39,392 nucleotides of DNA from DASRJW01 sp035649435 (GTDB taxonomy: Bacteria > Krumholzibacteriota > Krumholzibacteriia > G020349025). A program made the position numbers and the translations under genes. The notes beneath the pieces are model-generated. The model saw only the letters and a program-made list of their open reading frames with translations, did not search any database and was not told the origin of the DNA. Location of the stretch: NCBI GenBank assembly GCA_035649435.1, contig DASRJO010000215.1, positions 1-39,392 on the forward strand, written 5' to 3'. Shown in pieces: positions 23,873 to 31,402 of the stretch. Within the stretch, counting starts at the first letter, position 1. Each line of letters opens with the position of its first letter.

Positions 23873-24847
23873 CTAGACTACCGTGCCGTTGCTCGCCGAC
23901 GGTAGGCCTTTCTGCACCAGCGCCTCGATGTCGGCATGCGTGCCGACCGCGGTGCAGACTGCCTCGCGATCGATCCGACGCAGCAAGCCTTTGAGGACGC
24001 TGCCGCTGCCGACCTCGAGCACCGGGCCCGGCCAATGCGCGCGTAACGCCTGCATGGACTCGGTCCAGCGCACCGGTGAAGCGATCTGAAGCTTGAGCAA
24101 CGCGCGCAGCTGGGTCCCGCTCTGCTCGGCACGTGCGCCGACGTTGGTCAGCACCGGAACCGCTGCATCGTGGAACTCGGTCTGGTACAACGCCGCGGCG
24201 AAGACTTCCGCCGGCTCGCGCATCAAGGCCGAGTGAAACGCCCCGCTCACGTTCAAACGCTTGACGATCCTGGCGCCGGCCTCCTGCAGCAGCGGCAATG
24301 CCGCTTCGACCGCGGGCACGGCGCCCGAAATCACCACTTGATCGGGGGCGTTCAGGTTCGCCAGGTCGCAGACGCCGAGCGCGCGCACCTTGGCGCAAAT
24401 GCGCTCCACCGCCTCCACCTCGAGCCCGACGACAGCGGCCATGGCGCCGGGAGCGCGCACACCACAATCGAACATGAGATCGCCGCGTGTCTTGACCAGG
24501 CCGAGCGCCGCTTCGAACGTCAGCGCTCCGGCAGCGACCAATGCCGAATATTCGCCCAGACTGTGGCCGGCCACGATCGCAGGTTCAATACCCCGCGCCT
24601 GCAACACACGCAACACGGCCACCGAATGCACCAGCAGTGCGGGCTGTGCGTGGCGCGTCTCCGTCAAAGTCTCCAAGGGTCCGGAAAGCATGAGATCCGA
24701 CAGCGCGTAGCCGAGCAGAGCGTCCGCCTCGCCCATGACACGCGCCGCCTCCGGATAGTGGGCGGCGACATCGGCGCCCATGCCGACGGCCTGCGCTCCC
24801 TGGCCGGGAAACAGCATCGCGCTCTGCATCGATGGTTCCGGGGTCAT
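23873..24847 (-). CDS. fabD: malonyl-CoA-ACP transacylase
   Basis: A 324-residue enzyme that moves malonyl from CoA to ACP. The oxyanion motif GQGAQ and nucleophile S96 in GHSLGEYSA are present, with R121 that binds the malonyl carboxylate and the catalytic histidine in GAFHSALM. The ATG at 24847 overlaps the plsX stop by four bases, fixing the start. plsX runs directly into fabD; fabH, normally found between them, is absent. Confidence 0.96.
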   Translation of the reverse strand: MTPEPSMQSAMLFPGQGAQAVGMGADVAAHYPEAARVMGEADALLGYALSDLMLSGPLETLTETRHAQPALLVHSVAVLRVLQARGIEPAIVAGHSLGEYSALVAAGALTFEAALGLVKTRGDLMFDCGVRAPGAMAAVVGLEVEAVERICAKVRALGVCDLANLNAPDQVVISGAVPAVEAALPLLQEAGARIVKRLNVSGAFHSALMREPAEVFAAALYQTEFHDAAVPVLTNVGARAEQSGTQLRALLKLQIASPVRWTESMQALRAHWPGPVLEVGSGSVLKGLLRRIDREAVCTAVGTHADIEALVQKGLPSASNGTVV

Positions 24848-25893
24848 GCGGATTCGCCTTCGCGCGCGGGCACCGGGGTCGGCGGCAAATGTGCGCCGAC
24901 TTGTTGCAGCAGGGTCTCGATCTGCCCCGGGAGATCGTTGGCGGCCAGCTGGGCGCAGAGCACGATGGCATTTTCGATGGCACGCTCGGGGCTCTTGCCA
25001 TGCGCGATGATGACGGTGCCGCGAACGCCGAGGAGCGGCGCGCCGCCCGCCTCGGTGTAGTCGATGCGCCGGCGCAGCGAGTGGAAGGCCGGGCGCATCA
25101 GCAGGCCGCCGAGCTTGGCGCGCCACGATCGCCGCACTTCCTCGCGCAGTTGCCGCGTCAAGAAGCGCAACATGCTCTCGCCGAACTTGAGCACGACATT
25201 CCCAACGAAACCATCGCAGACGACGACATCCGCGCGTGCCGCCAACACGTCGCGTCCTTCGACGTTGCCGACGAATTCGAGCCCGCTCTGCCGCAACAGC
25301 CCGTGCGCGGCGAGCGCCAGCTCGTTGCCTTTGCTGTCCTCTTCGCCGATGTTCAACAGCCCGACGCGGGGCCGCTCGAGCCCGAGGTGGATGCGCGCAT
25401 AGACCTCACCCATGCAAGCGAACTGCACCAGGTGCATCGGCTTGCAATCCGCGGTGGCGCCGACGTCGAGCAGCACGCATTGGCCGCGATCGGTGGGAAA
25501 GAGCGTGGCGATCGCCGGACGCTGCACCTTGCCGATGCGCCCGAGCCGCAGCAACGAACCGGCGACGACCGCGCCCGTGCTGCCGGCGCTCATCATCGCT
25601 TGCGCCTCGCCTTTGTCGACGAGGTCGAGAGCGCGTGCCAAGGAGGAGTCGGGTTTGCGGCGCAGCGCCTGCGCCGGCGACTCGTGCATCGACACCTCGT
25701 CGGGAGCGTGCACGATCGAGATGCGCGCCATCGGAGCGTCGCCGAGCGCGGCACGAATGCGGGCTTCGTCGCCGCAGAACACCAATTCCACGTCGGGATC
25801 CAGGCGCGGCAAGGCGCGCAGCGCACCGGGTACGATCACGCGCGGGCCGTGATCACCACCCATGGCTTCCACGGCGACCCTGAGGCGCGCCAT
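24844..25893 (-). CDS. plsX: phosphate acyltransferase PlsX
   Basis: A 349-residue peripheral-membrane enzyme that converts acyl-ACP to acyl-phosphate for phospholipid synthesis via PlsY. The N-terminus VAVEAMGGDHGPRVIVPGAL, the MSAGSTGA loop and CDGFVGNVVLKFGE are family signatures and the length is normal. It follows rpmF after 6 bases and overlaps fabD. The rpmF-plsX pairing is widespread. A start at the ATG at 25893 is the only one near the family consensus. Confidence 0.96.
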   Translation of the reverse strand: MARLRVAVEAMGGDHGPRVIVPGALRALPRLDPDVELVFCGDEARIRAALGDAPMARISIVHAPDEVSMHESPAQALRRKPDSSLARALDLVDKGEAQAMMSAGSTGAVVAGSLLRLGRIGKVQRPAIATLFPTDRGQCVLLDVGATADCKPMHLVQFACMGEVYARIHLGLERPRVGLLNIGEEDSKGNELALAAHGLLRQSGLEFVGNVEGRDVLAARADVVVCDGFVGNVVLKFGESMLRFLTRQLREEVRRSWRAKLGGLLMRPAFHSLRRRIDYTEAGGAPLLGVRGTVIIAHGKSPERAIENAIVLCAQLAANDLPGQIETLLQQVGAHLPPTPVPAREGESA

Positions 25894-25899
25894 ATGCGG

Positions 25900-26082
25900 C
25901 TACTCGGCGGTGCGGGAAACAACCTGGCGACCGGCGTAGGTGCCACAGCTCGGACACACCCGATGCGGCAACCGCGGGCTGCCGCAATCGGCGCACGCCG
26001 ACAGCACCGGGCGCTCGATCTTCCAGTTGGCGTGGTGCTTGCGCCGGCGCGCACGAGACCTTCGTCGCTTCGGAACGGCCAT
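25900..26082 (-). CDS. rpmF: 50S ribosomal protein L32
   Basis: A 60-residue ribosomal protein with the typical MAVPKRRRSRARRRKHHANW start and a zinc ribbon, C30/C33 and C43/C46. The zinc form is therefore used. GGAGGAG precedes the ATG by 5 bases. It lies between yceD and plsX, as in E. coli and many others, and a hairpin fills the gap before it. Confidence 0.97.
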   Translation of the reverse strand: MAVPKRRRSRARRRKHHANWKIERPVLSACADCGSPRLPHRVCPSCGTYAGRQVVSRTAE

Positions 26083-26104
26083 GACTTCTCCTCCACCGTT
26101 GGTC

Positions 26105-26128
26105 GATCGCGCTCCAGAAAACGCGATC
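26105..26128 (-). promoter_or_regulatory. hairpin between yceD and rpmF
   Basis: The arms GATCGCG (26105-26111) and CGCGATC (26122-26128) are perfect complements around a 10-base loop. It starts 2 bases after the yceD stop and ends about 20 bases before the rpmF start. No T-run follows, so it may be a processing or stability element rather than a terminator. Confidence 0.4.
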
Positions 26129-26130
26129 CT

Positions 26131-26631
26131 TCAGGGTTTCCAGTCTTCGGCGAGACGCTGGAACGCCTGCACACTCGCGGCCGCCGTCGCCGCACAGCCA
26201 CAAGGCGCCTGGTTCCAGTCTTGGCCGCACTGGGCACAAAGGCCACGACAATCGCTGCGGCACAAGAGCTGGATGGGCTCCTCCAGGACCACGGCCTCGC
26301 GCACTGCCGGTTCCAGGTCGAACGAGTCCGTCGTGTCCGCGAGGAGCACGACGTCTTCGCCGCTCTCGACGCTCGCATCGCCGCGCTGCAGCAGCAAGGT
26401 GAACCGCGCGGCGATCGCGCGCTCGAATTCAGCCAGGCAGCGGTGACAATGCGAATTGGCGCTGCCCGAGATGACGCCGCTCAAACGCCATCGCGCCGCC
26501 TCCGGTTCGATCATGCACCGGACGTGCAGGCGATGCACCTCTTCTTCGCCAGCCGCATCCTGCACGGCGATCTCGAGGTCGCCTTCCTGCAATGGTTCCG
26601 GAGTTCCCGTCCGACCCAGCTGCAGGATCAT
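26131..26631 (-). CDS. yceD: YceD/DUF177 family protein
   Basis: A 166-residue member of the DUF177 (YceD) family, nearly always next to rpmF. In plants and bacteria the family is linked to 23S rRNA accumulation, but the exact role is not settled. Cysteines in CHRC and in a second cluster (CRSDCRGLCAQCG, then CGC) could bind zinc; the DCRGLCAQCG phrase is the family hallmark. The start ATG at 26631 follows GGAAG by 6 bases, and a strong promoter lies just upstream. Confidence 0.9.
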   Translation of the reverse strand: MILQLGRTGTPEPLQEGDLEIAVQDAAGEEEVHRLHVRCMIEPEAARWRLSGVISGSANSHCHRCLAEFERAIAARFTLLLQRGDASVESGEDVVLLADTTDSFDLEPAVREAVVLEEPIQLLCRSDCRGLCAQCGQDWNQAPCGCAATAAASVQAFQRLAEDWKP

Positions 26632-26655
26632 CCTTCTCTTCCTTCGCTTGCCGCC

Positions 26656-26684
26656 ACCCTAGAGACCGACTCTCAAGCTGTCAA
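26656..26684 (-). promoter_or_regulatory. promoter of the yceD-rpmF-plsX-fab operon
   Basis: On the minus strand a perfect -35 TTGACA (26684-26679) is followed after exactly 17 bases by TAGGGT (26661-26656), a -10 matching three of six positions. Transcription would start near 26649, about 18 bases before the yceD ATG. This is the best sigma-70-type promoter in the window and separates the ndk unit from the fab unit. Confidence 0.62.
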
Positions 26685-26687
26685 GGA

Positions 26688-26710
26688 AACTCTTTGTACA
26701 AAAAAGAGTT
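26688..26710. promoter_or_regulatory. inverted repeat next to the fab promoter
   Basis: The arms AACTCTTT (26688-26695) and AAAGAGTT (26703-26710) pair perfectly around a 7-base loop. The repeat lies 8 bases after the ndk stop and 3 bases upstream of the -35 box of the fab promoter. It could be a weak terminator of the suc-ndk unit or an operator for the fab promoter; its AT-rich stem with no following U-run makes the second more attractive. Confidence 0.42.
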
Positions 26711-26717
26711 CCACCAT

Positions 26718-27119
26718 TCACCGCGGGAAGATGAGCGCCATTTCTCGTGCCGCCGAAGCGTCGCTGTCGGAAGCGTGCACGGCGTTTTCCTGCAGGCTCG
26801 TTCCGAACATGTAGCGCAAGGTCCCGGGAGTGGCCCGCGCCGGGTCGGTGGCCCCCACCAGCACTCGCAGCCGCGCGACGGCGTCCTCACCCTCCACTCC
26901 CACGGTCAGGACGTCGCCCGAAGTGATGTAGTCGATCAGCGCCCCGAAGAACGGCCTGGCTTCGTGCTCGGCGTAAAAGGTCCGCGCCAAGTCCGTGCCG
27001 AGGCGTCGCATCTCGACTCGGCGGACCTGGAAGCGATTCTGCAGGAGCAGCCGCAGGATCTCCGGCCAGTGACCCGCGCGCACGGCTTCGGGCTTGATCA
27101 TCAAATAGGTCTGGCTCAC
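26718..27119 (-). CDS. ndk: nucleoside diphosphate kinase
   Basis: A 133-residue enzyme that moves the terminal phosphate between nucleoside triphosphates through phospho-histidine H115 (motif NAVHASDS; the usual form is NxVHGSDS). K9 in MIKPEAV is conserved. It is slightly shorter than the common 137-150 residues. The GTG start at 27119 overlaps the sucD stop by four bases (GTGA). Linkage to succinyl-CoA synthetase is meaningful: the synthetase makes ATP or GTP and Ndk is reported to form a complex with it in Pseudomonas. Confidence 0.95.
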   Translation of the reverse strand: MSQTYLMIKPEAVRAGHWPEILRLLLQNRFQVRRVEMRRLGTDLARTFYAEHEARPFFGALIDYITSGDVLTVGVEGEDAVARLRVLVGATDPARATPGTLRYMFGTSLQENAVHASDSDASAAREMALIFPR

Positions 27120-27997
27120 TTCTGCTTCCCTCGCATGGCTTGCTGCAACAGCTCCACGACGCCGCTCGGCGTCGCCGCGACGCGTACGCCGACGGACTCG
27201 AAGGCCTCGACTTTGGCAGCGGCGGTGCCGCTCGTGCCCGAGACGATGGCGCCGGCATGACCCATGCGCCGTCCCGGAGGTGCCGTGCGGCCGGCGATGA
27301 AGGCCACGACCGGCTTGGTCACGGACGTGGCGATGAAGGCGGCGGCTTCTTCCTCGTCGCTGCCGCCGATCTCGCCGATCAAGACGATCGCTTTCGTGCC
27401 CGGATCTTTCTCGAACAGATCGAGGGTGTCGACGAAGCGCGTGCCAATGAGCGGATCGCCGCCGATGCCGATACAGGTCGATTGCCCGATCCCCCGGCGG
27501 GTGAGCTCGTACACCACTTCGTAGGTCAACGTGCCGCTGCGCGACACCAATCCGACCGAGCCCGGCGCGCAGATGCTCCCCGGCATGATGCCGATTTTCG
27601 CCGCACCCGGCGTGATGAGCCCCGGACAGTTGGGACCGAGCAAGCGCACACCCCGCTCGCGCACGAACGCCAAGGTGCGCACCATGTCTTGCACCGGGAT
27701 GCCTTCGGTGATGCAGACCACGAGCTCGAGGCCGGCATCGACGCCCTCGCAAATGGCGTCGGCGGCCGCGAGCGGCGGCACGTAGATCGCGCTCGCCGCG
27801 GCTCCGGTCGCGGCGACGGCCGCGGCCACGGTATCGAACACCGGCACGTCGTGCACGCGCGTGCCCCCCTTGCCTGGGGTGACGCCGGCGACCACGCGGG
27901 TGCCGTAGTCGCGCATCTGCAGCGCATGGAAACTGCCGTCCCGGCCGGTGATGCCCTGCACGAGAACGCGCGTCGCGCCGTCGAGGAGAATGCTCAT
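27116..27997 (-). CDS. sucD: succinyl-CoA synthetase alpha subunit
   Basis: A 293-residue subunit that binds CoA and carries the phospho-histidine H247 in GRRMGHAGAIV. GITGRDGSFH near the N-terminus is the CoA-binding fold, and GPNCPGLITP and GLVSRSGTLTYE are family motifs. It catalyses the TCA-cycle step succinyl-CoA to succinate with phosphorylation of ADP or GDP. The ATG overlaps the sucC stop (ATGA) and has GGAGG upstream. Confidence 0.97.
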   Translation of the reverse strand: MSILLDGATRVLVQGITGRDGSFHALQMRDYGTRVVAGVTPGKGGTRVHDVPVFDTVAAAVAATGAAASAIYVPPLAAADAICEGVDAGLELVVCITEGIPVQDMVRTLAFVRERGVRLLGPNCPGLITPGAAKIGIMPGSICAPGSVGLVSRSGTLTYEVVYELTRRGIGQSTCIGIGGDPLIGTRFVDTLDLFEKDPGTKAIVLIGEIGGSDEEEAAAFIATSVTKPVVAFIAGRTAPPGRRMGHAGAIVSGTSGTAAAKVEAFESVGVRVAATPSGVVELLQQAMRGKQK

Positions 27998-29133
27998 GAT
28001 GTCCTCCGCGCCGCTGCGATCGCCTTCTGTACCACTTCGTCCATCGTCGTCGCAGTCTCGAGTGGGGCGCCGGCCAAGATCTCGCGCGCCTTGTCCTCGT
28101 TGGTGCCGATCAAGCGCACGACCAGCGGGACGCGCAGCGGCTGGGCTTCGAGCGCCATCAACAGACCGCGGGCGACGTCGTCGGTGCGCGTGATGCCGCC
28201 GAAGATGTTGAAGAGGATGACCCGCACATTGGGATCGCTCTGAATGATCTCGAGCGCCGTCGTGACCTTTTCCGGATTCGAGCTGCCACCGATGTCCAGG
28301 AAGTTGGCAGGACGGCCGCCGTAGTGCTGAATGAGATCCATCGTTGCCATGGCCAGGCCGGCCCCGTTCACGACACAGGCGACATCCCCGTCGAGATGGA
28401 TGTAGGACAGGCCCTTGGCGCGCGCCTTGCCTTCGCGCGCATCTTCGGTGTCGAGATCGCGCAGAGCTTCGAGATCGGGGTGGCGATCGAGGGCGTTGTC
28501 ATCGAGTGCGATCTTCGCATCCAACGCCAGGATCTCGCCGGATTTGGTCAGCACGCATGGATTGATCTCGATCAAGCTGGCATCGAGCGCCGCGTACGCC
28601 GTGGCCAACCGCATGCACAACTTCGCCAACCCGAGCGCCGCACCGGGTTCGGAAAACACCGCGAACCCCACTTGGCGCGCGGCGTAGGCCGGCAGCCCAC
28701 GGCGTGGATCGAGCCAAACCTTGAGGATCTTTTCCGGAGATCGCGCCGCCACCTCTTCGATGTCGATGCCACCTTCGGCGCAGGCCATGAGCACGGGCAT
28801 GCCCTTGGCCCGGTCGAGGGTGATGCCGACATAGACCTCGTGCGCGATGTCCACCGCGCCGGCGACGAGAACCTGGCGCACTTGCAGATCCTTGATGCGA
28901 AGTCCCAGGATGGTCGTGGAGATCGCACGCGCCTCGTCGGGGGTGCGCGCCAGCTTGACGCCCCCCGCTTTGCCTCGCCCGCCAGCGTGCACTTGCGCTT
29001 TGATCACGAGCGGGAACCCATGCACCGCCGCGGCGGCGATCACATCGTCCGCCGAGCGCGCGAGCGAATGCGCCGGGACTGGCAAGTCCCAACGGCGCAG
29101 CAAGTCTCGCGCTTGATATTCGTGGATGTTCAT
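27994..29133 (-). CDS. sucC: succinyl-CoA synthetase beta subunit
   Basis: A 379-residue ATP-grasp subunit that binds nucleotide and succinate. It begins MNIHEYQARDLLRRW, contains KAQVHAGGRGKAGGVKLA and ends with the FLDIGGSS and FNIFGGITR motifs. GAGG lies 4 bases before the ATG at 29133. The suc-ndk operon probably starts here, with a promoter candidate and a poly-U hairpin in the upstream 174 bases. Confidence 0.97.
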   Translation of the reverse strand: MNIHEYQARDLLRRWDLPVPAHSLARSADDVIAAAAVHGFPLVIKAQVHAGGRGKAGGVKLARTPDEARAISTTILGLRIKDLQVRQVLVAGAVDIAHEVYVGITLDRAKGMPVLMACAEGGIDIEEVAARSPEKILKVWLDPRRGLPAYAARQVGFAVFSEPGAALGLAKLCMRLATAYAALDASLIEINPCVLTKSGEILALDAKIALDDNALDRHPDLEALRDLDTEDAREGKARAKGLSYIHLDGDVACVVNGAGLAMATMDLIQHYGGRPANFLDIGGSSNPEKVTTALEIIQSDPNVRVILFNIFGGITRTDDVARGLLMALEAQPLRVPLVVRLIGTNEDKAREILAGAPLETATTMDEVVQKAIAAARRTS

Positions 29134-29180
29134 CGGACCTCGGTTCGAACCCCAAGCCCAAGGGCCACGCCCACCCGGGC

Positions 29181-29209
29181 AAAAAAATGGGGCCGGCTTG
29201 ACGCGCCCC
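29181..29209 (-). terminator. hairpin with a seven-U run between the chaN-like gene and sucC
   Basis: On the minus strand a short stem GGGGC/GCCCC (29209-29205 with 29193-29189) around an 11-base loop is followed by A and seven T (29187-29181). This has the form of a weak intrinsic terminator. It lies about 100 bases after the chaN-like stop but downstream of the candidate sucC promoter at 29225-29255, so it might act in the suc leader. Confidence 0.4.
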
Positions 29210-29224
29210 GCTCGAGAGGCCGCC

Positions 29225-29255
29225 ACTGTACCAGAGTGCGGGGAACGCCTGTCAA
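29225..29255 (-). promoter_or_regulatory. candidate promoter of sucC-sucD-ndk
   Basis: On the minus strand a perfect TTGACA (29255-29250) and TACAGT (29230-29225, four of six matches) are 19 bases apart, longer than the usual 17. Transcription would begin about 85 bases before the sucC start. Confidence 0.38.
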
Positions 29256-29307
29256 GCGCGTGGGGGCGCTCAGGCAGTCCAAGGCGTGCGATGGCGAGGG
29301 TCGGTGC

Positions 29308-30987
29308 TCAGGCGGGGGCGGGGGCCGAAGTGGCGGCCAACGCACGATGCAGGGCGAAGTAACGCTCCGACGGCCTCTGCCGCGGGTCGGCGAACACGAG
29401 CGGGCGCAATTCCGCCGCCCCGAGAATCCCGGCCAGCACGGTGTCGGCGAGGCGCTCGCCGAGGAGATATCCCACGGCGACGCTGACCTCGAGAACGAGC
29501 CCCGCGTCCTGCTCGTAGATCTGCTTGAGCCGGCCGCGGCTCCCCTGGAGGCGCATGCGTTCGTGCTCCAGATGCTGGACGACGAATCGCGCCACGAGCT
29601 TGCGGAACGCCAGACGCGGCTCGTGCAGCCGCCGCGATGCCGTGCGCAGGAACTCGCGGTACTCCGCTTCCCCGACTGCACGGCGATGCGGATTGACCAG
29701 CTTGGAGCCGAGAAAGCCCACAGCCGCGTCCCAGGCGCGGGCGTAGAAGTCCTCGTAGGCATCGCCGCTCGCCTGCGTCGGTCCAGTGAGCGCGGCGTGC
29801 AACACGTGCATCGCCTCTTCGGCGGCGTGATTCACCGACAGGAACGGCAGGTAGACGAGGTCGAGCTCGGGAACGAAGCAGCTGCGATTGCCGAAAGCGA
29901 GGAGGTGGATCTCGCGCACGCGCCGTTCGTCGAGCGCACCATGGCTCTCGACCGCGGCGAAGAAAGCCTCGTCGAGACCGGTCAGAACCTCGCAGCGGTT
30001 GACGAGTGCCGGCACGCCGAAGAACCGCGCCATCTGGCGCACCAGCGCCTCGAACAGACCATTGGCGCTCTGATCGAGCGCCACTTCTTCGCCATCGTCC
30101 GTGTCCCCCAGGCGCTCGAGTGCGCGCTCCCAGCTCAGGTACGACTGCAGCTTGACAAACGGCGGCACTTCCATGACGCAGTAGCGATCCGGGCCGAGAC
30201 GCACGACCTGCGCTTCGCGTCCGGCGCCGCGCTCGGCGAGCGACCAGTACAGACTGTCGGCGTTCTGGAACACCACCAGACGGCGGCGTTCGAGATCCTG
30301 TGCTTCCAAGCGCCGGTCCAGCGCGCGCGGCAGGTGCGTCGCCGCCAGGTGGAGATCCCCGACCAGAACCATGAGGCGGGCCTGCGGCCGTTCGCGGATG
30401 GACTCCATGAGAGCATCGGCGATCGCTTCGTCGCGATCCTGCAGGTTGCGCCCCGCACGCGACAGGTGGTTGATGCCGACCACGTGCACGCCGAGCCGCC
30501 GCGCCGTCTCGAACAGCGGCCGGTAGTTCTCCCAGTCGAAGTTCCACGTTCGCCGATAGCGGATGGCCTCGAGGAATTCGGCATCGCCCAGGTCGCCACG
30601 CATGTAGGCGTCGAGGTGCTCCTGATGGCTCTGCAGCACCATCTCGACTGCCAGCACCAGCGGCCGCGTGTCGGCGGCGGCGCGTTCGAGCAGTCGGCGC
30701 GCCAGGTCCTGCGATTGACGCAGAGTGTGATAGTCGCCGACGAAGAACACGTCGGTTTCGAGAATGGCTTGCACCAGGTCGCCGAGGCTCGCGAGCTCGT
30801 GTTGACGGCGGAATTCGCGCAGGTATTCGCGTTCGTAGCGCTCGAGCGCTGGCGTGTCACCACCCGTGACCGCGCGCAGCTCGGCTTGCATGAGCCGTTG
30901 CACACCACGCTGCAAGCGCAGCACGGCGCGACGGACGTCGGTGGAAGCCGTGGCTTCTTCGTTTCGCAGAGGGCTCATACGCGCCAT
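29308..30987 (-). CDS. long ChaN/Tiki-superfamily protein without signal peptide
   Basis: A 559-residue protein. Residues about 75-280 match the ChaN (haem-binding uptake, Tiki/EreA-like) domain: VFFVGDYHT (80-88, in place of GExH), LAVEM with E115, HQEHLDAYMRGDLG, GINHLSR (171-177) and VGDLHLAATHL (209-219). Typical ChaN proteins are lipoproteins of about 300 residues that bind haem; here no signal or lipobox is seen, so it appears cytosolic. About 280 residues follow the ChaN domain, with a histidine- and glutamate-rich stretch NHAAEEAMHVLH (386-397) that could hold a metal, and I do not recognise them. AGAAGGTG precedes the ATG at 30987. Haem or metal handling is a guess; peptidase-like action is an alternative. 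Confidence 0.75.
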   Translation of the reverse strand: MARMSPLRNEEATASTDVRRAVLRLQRGVQRLMQAELRAVTGGDTPALERYEREYLREFRRQHELASLGDLVQAILETDVFFVGDYHTLRQSQDLARRLLERAAADTRPLVLAVEMVLQSHQEHLDAYMRGDLGDAEFLEAIRYRRTWNFDWENYRPLFETARRLGVHVVGINHLSRAGRNLQDRDEAIADALMESIRERPQARLMVLVGDLHLAATHLPRALDRRLEAQDLERRRLVVFQNADSLYWSLAERGAGREAQVVRLGPDRYCVMEVPPFVKLQSYLSWERALERLGDTDDGEEVALDQSANGLFEALVRQMARFFGVPALVNRCEVLTGLDEAFFAAVESHGALDERRVREIHLLAFGNRSCFVPELDLVYLPFLSVNHAAEEAMHVLHAALTGPTQASGDAYEDFYARAWDAAVGFLGSKLVNPHRRAVGEAEYREFLRTASRRLHEPRLAFRKLVARFVVQHLEHERMRLQGSRGRLKQIYEQDAGLVLEVSVAVGYLLGERLADTVLAGILGAAELRPLVFADPRQRPSERYFALHRALAATSAPAPA

Positions 30988-31115
30988 GACGGAAGCACCT
31001 TCTGGTCCACGCCCTGTTCGCCTGGTGTCAGGAATCCGCCGCGGTTGCAACGCGACACGTCGTGTTGCCGTTCCCCTCGCCCACGCCGTTTACCACGTTC
31101 GCGGAACGGTTTCAT
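30975..31115 (-). CDS. possible 46-residue basic small protein overlapping the ChaN-like start
   Basis: A short frame starting at the ATG at 31115, with a very good ribosome site (GGAAGG, 6 bases before), encoding a highly basic peptide (MKPFRERGKRRGRGERQHDV and so on) ending 13 bases into the chaN-like gene. Third-position GC is only about 63 percent by rough count, lower than the neighbouring genes, which argues against coding. It could be a leader peptide for the ChaN-like gene. No family is known to me. Confidence 0.2.
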   Translation of the reverse strand: MKPFRERGKRRGRGERQHDVSRCNRGGFLTPGEQGVDQKVLPSWRV

Positions 31116-31402
31116 CTCGTTCCTTCCAAGTCGTTGTCGGCGCGTTGTTTCCGTCGAGTTGCGCGGACACTTTCCATGCAGGTTCGCAAGCTCGTCTGGC
31201 AACTTGCAGCGAGCGCGGCGGCCACGGCTGGCGTGGAGTTGACAGCAGCGACGGCGGTACCTACCGTGAAACCGAGGCCAGGCGTGGGTCTGCGACGGGG
31301 ACTTGACTGCTTGGTTGGGATGCAGGCACGAAGGTGACGCATCTCGGTCGAGCCGATGTGATCCGACACCTCCGAGCGAACGCTGCCTGGCCTCATCACA
31401 CC
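30988..31402. other. 415-base stretch without a convincing gene
   Basis: Between tatA and the ChaN-like gene. It holds the small frame described separately, and another minus-strand frame (31112-31396) that starts beside the tatA stop and ends with an ATGA overlap onto the small frame, but base use in both is near background. On the plus strand TTGACA (31239-31244) and TACCGT (31262-31267) are 17 bases apart, a promoter candidate pointing towards the tatA 3' end. A hairpin-like CATC..GATG sequence lies near 31340-31360. It could hold a regulatory RNA. Confidence 0.5.

Noticed and set aside
28324..31242. A very long open frame of about 970 codons on the plus strand opposite sucC and the ChaN-like gene
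   Set aside because: It is a mirror frame from high GC at codon positions of the real minus-strand genes; its product is His/Arg/Gln-rich with no known domain, and both genes opposite it are clear.
31112..31396. A possible 94-residue minus-strand gene after tatA, with GAGG before its ATG and an ATGA overlap onto the small basic frame
   Set aside because: Its third-position GC is near background (about 65 percent by rough count) and I see no family; spacing could be chance. It is mentioned only within the gap description.
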